A DNA stretch of 64,000 nt from the NCBI GenBank assembly GCA_002682825.1, contig NOKP01000002.1, positions 5,438,309 through 5,502,308 on the forward strand, given 5' to 3'. Made by a program: the position numbers and the translations under genes. The first letter of the stretch is position 1, and the number at the start of each line of letters is the position of its first letter. Shown here in pieces: positions 30,890 through 43,712 of this stretch. The notes beneath the pieces are model-generated. The model was given only the letters and a program-made list of their open reading frames with translations. It did not search any database and was not told the origin of the DNA. The stretch comes from Neonectria sp. B-13. Taxonomy: Eukaryota > Ascomycota > Sordariomycetes > Hypocreales > Nectriaceae.

Positions 30890-33800
30890 TCACTCTTCAA
30901 TAACAACCATGTCGTCGTTCACGTCCACTAGATCACCCGCCTCGACAAGCACAGCCGTACACGTGCCGCTCGTCGGACTCGGAATCTCCACCTCCATCTT
31001 ACTCGACTCCAAGCACAGCTGCCCCGAAAAGTTAATTCACGTCTGTTTCTGTCTTCTTGTGGTGAGGATTTTGAACTAACCAGCACGTCGCCCTTCTTGA
31101 CGACATCTCCCTTCTTCACGATGACCTTGTAGCACCGGCCGGGCATCGCAGCCACCACGCGTTCTCCTTTGGCGTCCGATGTTCCGAAAGATAGGCTGTG
31201 GGCTACGTCGTTGGCTTTGACGCTGGGCTGGTAAGGCCGGCGCAGGTCATCGACGAACGGCGCGCTGGCGATGGCTTTGGCTTGGCGGTCGGCAGTGGCG
31301 ACGATGTCGTCTTTGTTCTCGTCCAGCCACGCCTCGTACTGCACCAGATCCAGCACGCCGTCGCTCACACGCACAAGCTCCTCGGTGGACTTTGCGTCGA
31401 GCTCCGCCTCGCTGACGTGGTAGAAAGTGATGCGGTCGAACTGGCGAAACATCCAAGGATTGGCGTCGGACGCATTCGCGCAGTCTTCATGTCCGCTGCC
31501 CCTACCGCACCCGATCCCAACCAAACGCGAGTCCCACACATCCACGGTTCGGCCGACTAACTGATAGCCTCCTGGAGAATCCGTGGCATAGATACACATG
31601 TACTGTCCGCCGATACCCACAGCACCACGAGGTGTAAACGAACGCGATGGGTTGTACTTTGTTCCGAACAAGCGATGCCGGGGATCGAGGGGAACAGCAC
31701 AAGGCGAGCCCAGAAACACGTCACCAAGGCCTAGGACGAGAAAAGAAGCGTCGTGTAACAGGCTGGAGATGTCATCGAGGCCGTTCAGCTTCTCCAGAAA
31801 CTCGACATTGCTGGGCAACCACGGCGCTTCACTTCGAATCGTTGCTGCATACCGCTCAACGGCAGCCCGGTTGACGCTGTCGTTGAAGGCGAGCGGGAGG
31901 TGGAAAATTCGCGAAGGAACCTCCGTTGGCATGCTGTATGATCCAACGTGTTCTACCAAGCGAGCCACCATGGTATCTGGAGACAGGCCACCACCATAGG
32001 TGACGTGGAGCGTGAAAACTCCCGGCGTTAGCTCTTCCACACCTGGGATGGGCTTCATGTTATGGTGTTCGCAGAACGCGAATATGCCAAAGCTTTGTCG
32101 CAGGTCGAAAGCTGTCGCCTCTCCAAACTCAAGCAACATGGCACAATCTCCCGCTTGTCGAATCAAAATCTGTTGACCATCTTGATCGATACGGCCAACC
32201 ACGATGGGATTCTCGGCCAGCGCTCTCTCCAACGCTGCTTCGTCTCCAGGAATAGCAGGGACTGGGAGGGCCGTTAAATCCTCAATAACCTTGCTCAGCT
32301 GCTGTTCAAGCTCGAGGGCTTCCTCGACACTAATGATGGAGAATCCGATGGTATCCCCCGGTCGGACCTGGCCCATCTTCCACATATCCGCTGACACTAT
32401 CACGCAGAAAACCACGAAACCCCCAAGACTGGGACCATCACAGGCCAACACGACGGCTTCGTCCCCCGTGAAACTTACGCTACCGACCGAATATGGGCTG
32501 TCATGGATATTGGAAGGATGCAGTCCGGCCTCTCCTCCTGTCTGTCGCGCCCACTCCGGCTGCGGCCCCGTGAGTCGCACACCAAGCCGGTTGCTATTGT
32601 GATGAACCCTCCACTCGCTCGAGAAGAGCGACTGGAAGCTATCGGAGGTAAAAAAGTCTGGCTCGCCGTGAGGACCGGGTATGACGCGGATCGTCCATTG
32701 AGATTTTCGCTGACGAGGAACGGGTATCGCAGGAGCAATCTGAAGAACCTCGTTTTCCAAAACATCACGAGCCTTGATGGGCAGAATATCCCGGGCATGG
32801 AGCTTACGACCCTTGAAACCTCCAAATTTGCCCAACTCGAACGTTGCTCGACTTCCCATAACGACAGGGACCTGAATACCGCCTTCGACGGCCAAATACA
32901 CACGATACCCATACTCGACTGTTCCAATGGCTAGAACCTGGCCCGATCGAACGCGGATTGCTTGATTTGCGCCTACTGGCTCGTTGTCCAGCGTCATGGG
33001 GGCATCGCCTCCAGTCACCGCAACGATGGTATCGCAGTGAAATCGCAGCGACGGGCCTTGAAATGTGCACTCGAGTCCAGCTGCGTCTGACGAGTTGTTC
33101 ACAAGGCGGTTTGCAAGTCGAAAAGAAAACGAATCCATGGGACCTCCGGGTGGAACGCCCACGCTCCAATATCCGACCCTCCCAGGATAGTCCTGGACGG
33201 TGGTAAGAGCCCCAGGCTGGAGGATCTCAAAGGAAGGTGCCACAATCTGGAACGTGTCCAGCGACTTTGTGGTGTAGTCCCCAGACTCGAACAAAGAGGA
33301 CGAGACAATTTGGCGCAAGTACTCGAGGTTCGTCTCCACGCCCTCAAGCCTGGTAGCGGCAAGACCGTTTGCCAAGTTCTTTAAGGCCTCGCGACGGTCG
33401 GACCCAGAAGCAATAAGTTTGGCCACTAACGGGTCATAGGAAGTCGTCATTTCGGTGCCAACCTTGACCCAGGTGTCCACCCTCAGGCTCGACGGAAACT
33501 CGAGCTCTGTGATGCGACCGGAACAAGGACGGAAGGATTGAAGAGGACTCTCAGCATACAGCCGGACTTCGATCGACGCACCGCGGATAGTGAGGGCATT
33601 GGCAGACGCACCAAAGAGATGATCAATCTTGCCGTCAGCGATATTCAGCATACACTCAACCAGGTCCAGGCCAGTCACTGACTCTGTGACTGGGTGCTCA
33701 ACTTGCAGTCGCGTGTTGACTTCGAGGAAGTAAAATTTCTGCGTGTCGACATCGTAGATGAACTCGACGGTGCCTACGTTGCGAAACTGGACCGAAGCAG

Positions 33801-36486
33801 CGAGGCGCACAGCGGCAGCTTTCATCTCTTCCCGTATGTCTCCCGGAACCATGATTGCAGGGCTCTCCTCGACGACTTTTTGGTGGCGGCGTTGCAGAGA
33901 ACAATCACGCTCTCCGGCCGCAATGACACGTCCTGTGCCATCTCCCAATATCTGAACCTCGATATGCCGGGCATTCTGAACAAAGCGCTCCAAGAACACA
34001 CCTCCGTTACCGAAATTGGCCGAAGCCTGTCGCTGAACACTGACAAAGGTCGCTTTGAGACTCTCTGCATCCTTGCAATGACTCAAGCCAATACCACCAC
34101 CGCCAGCCGTGCTCTTTAGCATCAGCGGGAAGCCAATCCGCTGACTCTCGTTCAGGGCATCTTCCAACGAGGTGAGTAGGTTGTTGCTCCCTGGGACGGT
34201 GGGAACCTGAGCCTCTGCAGCAATAGCACGCGCTAAGTGCTTCAATCCCAGGTTAGACATCTGCTTTGCTGTTGGGCCAACCCACTTCATGCCCGCTTCT
34301 TCGACGGCGGTCGCGAAATCAGCGTTTTCGGCCAGGAAGCCATAGCCAGGAATGACTGCATCCGCGGAGGCCGATTTTGCCAATTCGATTATTTGCGGGA
34401 TGTTAAGGTACGTATCAGAGACAGAGCTCCCCTTCAGTCTCAAGGCGATATCGGCATCACTAACGTGGGAAGCTTCGGCATCAGTGTCCGAATAAATCGC
34501 AACGGCTCGGAGGCCCATCTTATGAATGGTCTTGATGATTCGGACTGCAATCTCGCCTCGGTTGGCAACAAGCACTGTCGAAATAGGTTGCCGGACTGAA
34601 CCGTTGATCAAAGGCTTGGCTACCTCTTGCAGATGGTGATTGTAAGCCCTCCAGCTCCCGAAACTGGTGATATCAGTAGCATCTACCAAGCCCAGTGGCT
34701 CACACACGAAGCCGTGGACCCAAGACGAATCCTTCAACTCAAGTGAGCCGATCCCCAGAGGTGAAGGAATCGTAGCCATGAAGCTTGCCAGGGCATAGTT
34801 CGGTAAGTTCCACACCTCGACCTCGATTTCCGCGCCATCCTCATCTGAGGACACTCTCTGTAGACCTGGTTTCTTAGGACCCGACGCCGAGTTTAGAGAA
34901 AACAAGCGGTAGTGCTTTGATGTGGTCGTCGTACTAAGAAGCTCAGCACCTCGAGATACGAGGTCTTTGTTGAGTGGGAATCCCACGAGGTGCGCACCAA
35001 CGACCGCCACCGGAACATAGCCCGAGCGAGCAGGCGATTCAGCCATTGGGGTCTCGCGATGCTCAACACCCGTTGCCCCCAGAGTCCTGACCTCTCCCGC
35101 GAACCACTGTTGAGCCCACCGAAGGAGCTGAGGTTCCTGCCAATTATTGGAGATGAGCGTGATGCTGAAGGGAAGCCCATCACGCCTGAACCCAGCGGGT
35201 ATTGAAAGTGCCGACCAATCGAGAAAGTTGACAAAATTCGTGTACGTTCCAAGCAGGGAGTTTTCCTCGACTGGTTTCTCCAAGAGTTGCTCCATTGTCG
35301 GGAAGGTTGGAGTGGTGGGAACGAGGATTCCATCAAAGTCACTGAAGGCTAACTGGATCTGGCGAGTAAGATCCTGTCGAACATATTCGCCCTTGAATAC
35401 GTCAGCTGCCGACAGGGTTTGCGCTCTGATGACGATTCTTCGAACGACAGGATCCATTGCATCTTCAGGAACACGCTCGATGAAGTCCCGTATGGCCTCA
35501 TACCGTTCAGCTACCCAGGGGCCCGAATAAAGAAGCTCTGCGAGCTGGAACAGCATCTTGAAATCGACCGGAATCAGGTTCCAGCCAAGCGCCTTCGCCT
35601 TCTCCAGAGCCTTTTCGTATGCTGGGTAGTGGTCGTCACGGCCGAACCAGTCTGGCTCAGCACAGATAGCCAAAGACGGAGCTGTCCCAGGACTTCTGGT
35701 GCCGAACCCATTCGAAACGGGCATTGAATTAGCGTCGGGGCGAGGGCGCGAATAAGAATCCTCAACATCAAAACCCTCAGCTACGGACAGTACTGTTTCC
35801 GCGTCCGCGACGGTCAAGGCAAATATGGACACGCAATCCAAGGTTCTGCACGCTGGGACTACACCTCGTGCACTAAGCGCTCCACGAGTGGGCTTGAGGC
35901 CGATGACGTTATTGAGGCCCGCGGGCACCCGACCAGAACCAGCCGTGTCTGTACCGAAGGAGAAGGGCACAGCACCTCGAGCGACAACCACGCCACTTCC
36001 GGAGCTAGAGCCACCGCTGACTCGGGCAGGGTCAAAAGAGTTGGGCACTGCACCATAAGGCGATCTTGTGCCGACGAGACCAGTGGCGAATTGGTCCAGG
36101 TTCGTCTTTCCAACGATGATGGCACCGGCAGCCTTTATGTTTGCGATGACGGGTGCGTCCGAATCGGCAGGTTCGGAGCTGAACGTCGGACATGCGGCAG
36201 TTGTGGTGAACCCCTCGCAGTTAATGTTGTCCTTTGCTGCAAAGGGAACTCCATACAGGGGGAGTGACTGGGCGGCAGGTCCAAGAGACTGAAGCTGGTT
36301 CCACTGATCCTCGATCTGTTGTCTGGTGGCGAGAGAGATCCAGGTGTGAGTAGTTATGTTTGCTTCCTGTTCTGCCTCCACGAGAGAGCAGAGTCGTTCG
36401 AGGCCATCCCCGGAAATTTGCGCAGCTTTCCATTCGTCGATGGTGAGAGGTGCATTGCCTCTGGCCCCGTTGGTGAGGTTAGCCAT
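30890..36486 (-). CDS. DUR1,2: Urea amidolyase (urea carboxylase + allophanate hydrolase)
   Basis: Exons 31081-36486 and 30890-31018 (62-nt intron) give 1844 residues, the usual fungal length. The ATG at 36486 (MANLTNGARG) is preferred over an in-frame start 24 codons upstream that adds non-family residues. Domain order: amidase-signature allophanate hydrolase (Lys85 in PFAAKDN, cis-Ser160 in GGSSSGSG, nucleophile Ser184 in DTAGSGR), hydrolase C-domain, biotin carboxylase from about residue 632 (VLVANRGEIAVRIIK), a KipA-like domain from about 1085 (TVQDYPGRVGYWS), a KipI-like domain at about 1440-1650, and a biotinyl domain at the C-terminus. The biotin site reads ESSKMEVEI with Lys at about 1809, entirely in the second exon. 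The enzyme converts urea to ammonia and CO2 via allophanate using ATP and bicarbonate in the cytosol. It is divergent from a Zn2Cys6 regulator. Confidence 0.96.
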
Positions 36487-38285
36487 GGTAGGGATGTGAG
36501 TTGTCGATATGTTTTCAGTATCTTTGCTTAAGCAGACACGGCCCACTAGTTGAGGCAACTCAGATTATTATCTCGGAAAATATCGGTTCCCTTGAGTATG
36601 AAGATGGTAGAGAACCAAGAGAAGGTCCTTGGGACTTGTACGAGCCGACTGGTTCTCTTTTCGCTTTCTTTTTCGCGCTTGAGCTAGGGACTTTATGATC
36701 AGAGATGTCACCAGTTCTGAGACTTGAGAGCTTGTTAAACAGAGTATCACAGGTCCTTCATCAACCGCTGAAGACATATATATGCATCCGGAGGACGTCA
36801 ATAGCCAAGTACCTCACCATGAAACTTGATCATGAACCCTGAGGAAGCGGTGCTGCATTTTCACAGGTTCGGGGGCCGGCGGCCAGTGATGAGAACAAGA
36901 AAGTGTGTATCCGGCGAGGACGTCGGGCGATTGTAGTCGAGGTCCGGGCAATAGGAGTACGAAGTCGATCAGGTGCTCAGCACGGGGAGAAATGTACGGG
37001 CGTTCTTCGACGGCCTTCGCAAAACCCCACGCGTGAGGACAGGGGTGGAGAATCTGAAGGCGTCCGTGGCGTGGAACCACGGCGTTCGCTAACAAAGGGA
37101 ACAGGGCGTTTTGTGATCCACAAGGTCTTGATGGCACTTTCTGAGCATTTTGGGAAGAAAAGGGACATGGAGATCATTGAGTCGTCTTCAGAAATCTCGA
37201 TATCAGTACCAGATATCGAACGACTGAATCTGGTTGTTGCAGCGTCGTCCAGAGCTGGTGACCAACATGTAGACGCTGGTAGTGGCTGCAGCCCAAAAGC
37301 GCGCACCCTTCGCCTGTTCAAGACTCAGCGCTGGCCAATCATGGCAAGACGCCGGCGGCGAGATGCAGAGATGGGCCTCATGCAGACCTTCTGCTTCTAG
37401 CCCGGCGGCGGAAGCATCTCGTTGGACAGCTTGAATGCGAACTCTGGGCTGGGACTGCGGCTCTGTTCTTATCAAAGAGCTTGGCTTGACGTCCGTTATC
37501 GATATGGATACGTACGTCATGTGGGAATTCTGGGGTGAAGCAGCCAAAGAGGCTCGTGAGGGCTGGTGACACTGGAGAAGTCAATTCAGTACGTAATGCC
37601 AATGCTCGTGCATCTGGGGGAAGGGGAATGATCCAGGTTCATGCACAAGGTCAGAGATGAATGTTGGAGAAGGAGATACGAATTCGATGTGTGCATGTAA
37701 GCTGTAAACTGCCCATTCCAAATGCTGTCGAGTTTCCTTCCTCTCCCAGCACTCGCCTCTTTCCTCGCCTCCAACGGTCCGCCCTCCCTACGGTTGCTGC
37801 CATTCCCGATATGGCGTCGGTATTTCCGTTTCCCCGGATTTCCGACCCCGCGGGGCGTCCTGTCCTGAAGGCTGGCGAGGGTCTGTGTGACCGACCACTG
37901 ACTGCGTCTCTCTCTTATCGGGCGTCGACCCAGTCCCACGCACAAGATTCGTAGAGCCCAGAACGGACCAGCACTCTCGACAGGAGATAAGCCGGCCCCA
38001 TTCATTTCATTATCCGTGGCCCAAGTTGTGTGCGCGCGTTCGCCATTCTGCTTCAGCCCGTCAGACGAGCTACTTTGCCTCGCCGTTGTCGTCCAGCGTC
38101 CCGCGTCCAGTGTCCAGCGTCCACCACAGCGCAGCGCAGCATTCTCCCTCGGCGTCTCGGTCCATAGGTCTCCGTCCCTTATCCCTTGCCTTGCCTCCCC
38201 AGGTTACAAGTCAGTCAGAGGATGGGCCGTTGCTCCCTTATCGCTGTGCATCCAGGAAATCCCCGCGGGTGGGTCATGTCCTCCA
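36487..38285. other. 1.8-kb divergent intergenic region
   Basis: Lies between the starts of DUR1,2 and the Zn2Cys6 gene, so it probably holds both promoters. Open frames at 36903-37400 and 37586-38005 have no family signature. The frame of the regulator continues upstream to 38016 without ATG, so part of 38016-38285 is likely its 5' leader. Confidence 0.5.
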
Positions 38286-40370
38286 ATGTTCTCGCAGCCG
38301 CTTGCTCGTGATTCAGCTCCGGCGGCCTTCATGCCAATGCCAAACGCGGCGGAACCCGGCGGCGGCCACTCGGGAGGCGGCGGCGGCGGCGGCGCCTCGG
38401 CGTCGGCGTCGTCGTCGTCGTCGCGCTCCCGGCCTTGTGATACCTGCCGTCTCCGGAAGACGCGCTGTGTCAGAGAGGACGGTCAGCATCGCTGTGTGCT
38501 CTGCACCTTCCACAACCAGCCGTGTACCTTCTTGCGCGGGCCGACTCCCCGTCAGCGTCGCCTGAACCGGGACCGCGACAGACTTGCCTCCTCACGAGAC
38601 GTCAATGACGAGTCCTATGGCCTAGACTCGGCGGACACTGCCACTTCACCGCCGCAGCAGCCTGGCAATGGCGCTCCTCCCGGCGGATCGCCGTCCTCCA
38701 GCCGCCAGGGCGACTCGGCCTCGACCCCGGCCAGCGTAGAGAACAACAACCCCATGTCGGGCCAATCGCCCTCTCAGGCGCACCAGCAACTGACAGGTTC
38801 CAACGACAAGCGACCGGAAGCTCCCCGTCCCAAGATCCTCAGCAATACCTTGGGCCTCGATCTCAAGACCCACGCCGAGTACATTGGCCCAACTGACTAC
38901 CGCGACCCCTTCTTGCTCGACCTACACCGTCCAACCCTTCAATTGAACGACGACGGATCTGCTCCTCCGTCTCTTTCAACCTACTCCCGCCGTCTTAACC
39001 ACAGAACCGTCTTCCTCGTCCACCCCGATGAATCTGCCGCCTCTGAGACACGCCGGCTCGCTGACCTGGATGCCATCGAGGCAGCAGTGCACCCGCTCGG
39101 CCGCACTCTCGTGGACCTATACTTCCGCATTGTCCATCCCAGCTTTCCTATCTTACACAAAGATGTCTTCATCAGCAAACATCGTCTCTCACATCGTCAC
39201 TTCGCGCCATCTCTCCTCGCTGCCGTTTACCTGGTTGCCTTGGACTGGCAGCTGTACGACAGCTCGCTCGCTGGCCGCGAAGTCGAGTCCATTCCAGACC
39301 CTGCTGCCCTTGAAGATTTGGCTGAACGCACTATGGCCCAGGATATGCGTCGTCCTAAGCTTAGCACTCTGGAAGCCGGGCTTCTCCTTCTGCAACGCAA
39401 CCGTCGCATCGTCGATGCTGGCATTCACACTCACCCGACCTCGAGTCGCATGTTCACAGCCCAGTTGGTCGCCATGGCCCAGGATCTGGGAATACATATA
39501 GACTGCAGTTCGTGGTCTATCCCGGCATGGGAAATCGGACTTCGCCGGAGGCTAGCATGGGCTTTGTACATGCAAGATCGTTGGGGTGCCTGTGTTCACG
39601 GCAGACCTTTCCTCATCCAAGATTCCGACTGGGATGTCCAGCCCTGCTCCTCTTCCGACTACCCAGAACTCATTATAACGGACGACGGAAGTCCTGAGAA
39701 CAATAACTCGGTCATCTCGACAGGATGGGATCTGTTTCTCCGCCATATCGAGCTGACCCACATCCTGAGCGACGTTATTCGCACCTTTTACAGCGCAGCG
39801 GCTACTAGAACTGGTGGGACTATCGACCAGATGGGAGTCGTCGCTGCCGTCGAGCTAGCAAAGCCCTTAGTCTTCCGCCTGCGCGAATGGCAAGCATGCC
39901 TGCCTCATCAACTTCAACTGCAGAGCACTAAACTCCGGGAACTTTGCGCCAATGGAGCCCTACACCTTGCCCATGCTTCTATCGAAATTGCTCTCCATCG
40001 GGCCCTCGTTCGGATCATGACCCCAGATACCCCCGGATCTCTCTACGATGTTCTGCGGTCAACTGCTCGGGCTAAACTACAGGGAGCAATCGAGCTCCTA
40101 GGATCCTTACGTCCAGAGCATACGGCGGCGTTTTGGGGAAGCCAAGCAGCATACCAAGCGGCTGAGGTCGGTTCTCTGGCTGGACTACTCTGGGTGACTG
40201 CCGACTCATTTGATGAGATGGCATGGTGTGCCGCTCGTATCGATGAGCTTAGATGGGCACTCAGAGTTCGCGGTGCTGCCGCTCCATTCGCTAGAGAGGC
40301 CCTTCGCCTTCTGGAGCGTGAAATCGGTGGCCTGGGCATGGTGAAATCCAGCCCAGACGTTCTCTCCTGA
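38286..40370 (+). CDS. Zn2Cys6 transcription factor
   Basis: Single exon, 694 residues from the ATG at 38286. The frame is open upstream to 38016, but only from a GTG, so the ATG is preferred. A Gly run (30-36) and Ala/Ser run (37-46) precede the binuclear zinc cluster: Cys51-x2-Cys54-x6-Cys61-x8-Cys70-x2-Cys73-x6-Cys80 (SRPCDTCRLRKTRC to NQPCTF). A basic tail PTPRQRRLNRDRDR follows as linker or nuclear signal, then a Ser/Gly/Pro-rich region. The fungal transcription factor middle-homology domain starts near residue 270 (LGRTLVDLYFRIVHPSFPIL) and includes the RRRLAWALYMQDRWGACVHGRP pattern around residues 418-439. Nuclear regulator. Its cluster style (CVLCTFHNQPCTF) recalls the TamA/DAL81 group; I cannot confirm this. 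Head-to-head with DUR1,2. Confidence 0.9.
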   Translation: MFSQPLARDSAPAAFMPMPNAAEPGGGHSGGGGGGGASASASSSSSRSRPCDTCRLRKTRCVREDGQHRCVLCTFHNQPCTFLRGPTPRQRRLNRDRDRLASSRDVNDESYGLDSADTATSPPQQPGNGAPPGGSPSSSRQGDSASTPASVENNNPMSGQSPSQAHQQLTGSNDKRPEAPRPKILSNTLGLDLKTHAEYIGPTDYRDPFLLDLHRPTLQLNDDGSAPPSLSTYSRRLNHRTVFLVHPDESAASETRRLADLDAIEAAVHPLGRTLVDLYFRIVHPSFPILHKDVFISKHRLSHRHFAPSLLAAVYLVALDWQLYDSSLAGREVESIPDPAALEDLAERTMAQDMRRPKLSTLEAGLLLLQRNRRIVDAGIHTHPTSSRMFTAQLVAMAQDLGIHIDCSSWSIPAWEIGLRRRLAWALYMQDRWGACVHGRPFLIQDSDWDVQPCSSSDYPELIITDDGSPENNNSVISTGWDLFLRHIELTHILSDVIRTFYSAAATRTGGTIDQMGVVAAVELAKPLVFRLREWQACLPHQLQLQSTKLRELCANGALHLAHASIEIALHRALVRIMTPDTPGSLYDVLRSTARAKLQGAIELLGSLRPEHTAAFWGSQAAYQAAEVGSLAGLLWVTADSFDEMAWCAARIDELRWALRVRGAAAPFAREALRLLEREIGGLGMVKSSPDVLS

Positions 40371-41576
40371 GTCCTAAGACCAGTCTACCGTCATTCTTTT
40401 TGGGCCGTTTGGAAACCGAAACCCGGCACTTTAAAATATCGATCATATGTCAACATGGTTATTTAGGTACTTCAGAAAGAAAACATACGAAACCGATGAG
40501 GACGAGATCTGTGGCATATTACTGCCATCTTTCAGTTAAACAGCACCCGCCACTACACAACTCTCTATCTCCCTCAACCTTCCTTACTGTTGCAATCATC
40601 TTTTAGCTCAACCCCACACAATGTTTGAGTTGATCAATTCAAGAGGCGAGAGACACAATCCGAACATGACTAGTCAGACCGAAAGGCACAGCTTCTGGGG
40701 AACACACGATGCCAGATTATGTTTTCTAAAGGCAAAGAAGAGCAAATAGGAGAGTTCTGGTAAGTTTGAGAAGCGTTCCATAAGGAGCAAGACGAAAAAG
40801 TCCAATTGCAGTCGAAGGCGAACGGACAGCAAGGGGGCATTGAGTCGCAAAAAGGACGATACCCTGGCATCGTTCTAGCGGCTTTATGGATATCAGAAAT
40901 AGTAAGTCAATCCAAACCGCCTTCTTAAGGGTTACTACTGACAGAGGAACCAGAATTTGAACGTTCTCAATGGTTGCGATGAGCGCCCTTACATTCATCC
41001 ACCGAAAATACACCAACGCCCACGTCGTCCTCTCGGCGAATGCCAAGGGTTGAGAGAGCAGAAAAGACAGGAGTATGAACCGAAATTTAGGATCTCACAA
41101 AATATTGGAAACCTCGAAGGGTATGATTCTGAGTGAATAGCAAATATCACTCAAGAGCAGTCTTTACCGATTTGTATGTGCAAGCCTAGGCTTACTACTC
41201 TAAGCCTCAGGCAAGTTAAGGAGCCTTTGGGCTTGAATGCACTTGATGATGACAGGAAGAGAAAATTTGACGACGTTCATGAAGAGGCGGGTGTATAAGC
41301 TTAGGTAGTGAAGGATTCAATAACGAAATGCGCAAGGGAGTCAGGTTGGGATAGATGTATGAAACAAAATACCCATAACATTTACTGGATTTATCACATC
41401 ACTCATCATGGACGCACGAGTACCATCGACGTGGGTGTCAGCCATGCGAGACGTGCGGGGTATAGATACACAAGAGGCGATTTAGCGCTTGTAGGAGATT
41501 TGACTCGGAGCCAGAGGCTAGCATGACGACAAGCCCTACACGGTCTTACTCCTTCTCCTCGACTAAAGACGAAACC
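40371..41576. other. Spacer
   Basis: No gene supported. A minus-strand frame at 40726-41046 has hydrophobic character but no family signature or splice support. Confidence 0.5.
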
Positions 41577-42781
41577 ATGGCACCGCTCAAAGTCCTTCTA
41601 ACGGGTGCGACAGGATACGTGTAAGCAGCAGCCGTCGCCACGTTACATTGGGCCGGCACAAGCTGACCATCGCAAAGAGGCGGGTCGGTTCTGTCGACTC
41701 TGTTAGCATCACCGAACCCTCTCTTCCAGCAGTTGAACATCTCGGCCCTGGTAAGGAAGCAACAGCAGGCAGATGTCCTACAAGAAAAGGGCGTAAAGCC
41801 CGTCGTTTTCCGTGATCTGGACGATGCAGAACATCTCAAGGGGGTTGCCAGTGAGCACGATATAGTAATCCATACCGCCTCTGGCTTCCACCTCGAATCA
41901 GCCATGGCATTGATCGCCGGGCTGGGCGTGAGGAGGGCAGAAACTGGTGCTGGAGTGTATTATATCCATGTATGAAGTTCAATCAGTATTTGTTCGACCA
42001 CCTTGCTAATAGCATTCGAGACTTCTGGGACGTGGAACTTTGCAGATTCGTCGCCGGCATCACAGGGAACAAGTCCTACAGACTTCTCTGACAAGAGGGA
42101 TGTGTATGCCTGTCTGAAGGAATTGGAGGCCCATGCACCATTTTCCCAGCGGACAACACTACTCGCAGTCGTATCCAAGGCGGAGCGCGAGGTCGTGAAC
42201 GCGTACATCCTCATGCCGCCTGACATCTACGGTCGCGGGACGGGTCTCTTCAACCAACAAACCATGCAGCTGTTTGACCTCATCAAGAATGCGCTCAAAG
42301 CTGGACGACTGGAGCACCTGGGCGATAGTTCTGGGGGCGCCGGTCACGTTCATGTTTCCGATCTCGCGGCTTTGTACGAGGTGATTATCGGGCGGGTCCT
42401 TGCCGGGGAAGCTATACCAACCGGGCGGGATGGACTATTTTTCACAGAGACGGGGTATCATCACTGGCTAGATGTCTATGAGAGGATCAACAATGTTGGG
42501 GCCCGCTTGGGTGTCTGGAAGACATCCGAGCTAGTTCCCATCACAGTCGAGGATGCGGCGAAGAAGTGGATGGAAGGGGATGTAGAGACGCTGAGAAACA
42601 GCTTTTGCCTCAGGTGCGAGACCCCAATGAGGCATGGCTTGAAAGAAACTGACAGTGGAGTAGGAACAGGACCAGTCCACAGCTGGCTCTTGAGTTGGGA
42701 TGGGAACCTCAGAAGACGGAGGAGGATTGGCAAGCTTGGATAGAACAGAGTTTCAAGATGGTTTTGGAAGGGGAGTTGTAA
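41577..42781 (+). CDS. Atypical short-chain dehydrogenase (NAD-dependent epimerase-like)
   Basis: Four exons, 41577-41620, 41678-41969, 42021-42613 and 42661-42781, give 349 residues. Introns are 57, 51 and 47 nt. The Rossmann motif is split by intron 1: TGATGYVGGSVL (Gly10-x2-Gly13-x2-Gly16). Conserved patches are ASEHDIVIHTASGFH, YYIHTSGTWNF, NAYILMPPDIYGRGTGLF and GAGHVHVSDLAALYE, typical of extended/atypical SDRs related to nucleoside-diphosphate-sugar epimerases. The C-terminus spliced at 42613/42661 yields RTSPQLALELGWEPQKTEEDW, the usual family ending; without this intron the frame runs into an unrelated tail. The canonical YxxxK pair is not obvious. Cytosolic; substrate unknown. Confidence 0.85.
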
Positions 42782-43712
42782 ACCTTCTCGTTAGAGCTGA
42801 CAGTGAGCGACACATGCTTAGACCTATCTGGGATCTTATGAAACACATTTGAATGCCGTACAGCGATTTATTTGCAAATAAGCAAGGACAATGGAGAGGC
42901 AATCAAGATCGATGGTGTTCAACCGTGTCATCTAGCTGGCATTAATTTGGATGTCTAAGACGAAGCAAGGGCATAGATCATTCTCAATCCAAGTTGGTCG
43001 TATGTATTATCTTTTGGCTAGAAATCATTCTTTAACAGAGTAATTAATGGTGTTATAATAAAGGATATGCCGTGGAAATACGAGAATGATGGATGAAGAT
43101 CCCCATTCACGTCGTTCTCCCCACCCGGGACCATGCGAATTGTGGGCACAGGGAGGGATCGTGCAAGGTTCGAATAAGCTCTTGCCCGGTCTGACCAATT
43201 GCGGTGGTTCATGTGCCTTGGTTCGTCTAGCCTTTCGTATGGAATGCACATGGGATAGCTTACATGCACACTCCTAGATTGGGTGTAAGTGATAGGTGTA
43301 GTATGGTCATCCACTTTCCAAGGTAGCAACTTTTAATTTGTTCCTTGGCGCCCATGTTTAAAAGAAAAAAGGAAGGAAGATATCATGGTGATCGTCGGTC
43401 TAGCATCATTGGTCCCAAGGAAGCTGCATGCTGCAGGATGATCCCTCACGCAGGTATCACGATCGAGGGTATGGCATGCATCAGCCTTCGTTACGTCTAA
43501 TGAAGATCCCTAATTGAACATATCCAAATATGTAAGAATCTAAAATTGAGGTGTAGTCTATGTATAGACTACCTGAGCGCCCGCTACTAATAAAAAATCT
43601 ATCTCTCTAGGAATGGTGGCTTGTTAGTTAGCGAGTCCAGCCTTGACTGCATGGCCATGCGTCAATGACTTCCGTCTTACCGTCTCTGTGGGCAAGAGTT
43701 CGCAAGTAATTA
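42782..43712. other. Spacer between convergent genes
   Basis: Convergent 3' ends of the SDR and oxidoreductase genes. No gene or repeat supported. Confidence 0.5.

Noticed and set aside
36903..37400. 165-residue plus-strand frame upstream of the regulator
   Set aside because: Starts inside the DUR1,2 promoter region; no motif and no ordered splice sites.
40726..41046. 106-residue hydrophobic minus-strand frame
   Set aside because: Hydrophobicity alone; no transmembrane family pattern and no adjoining exons.
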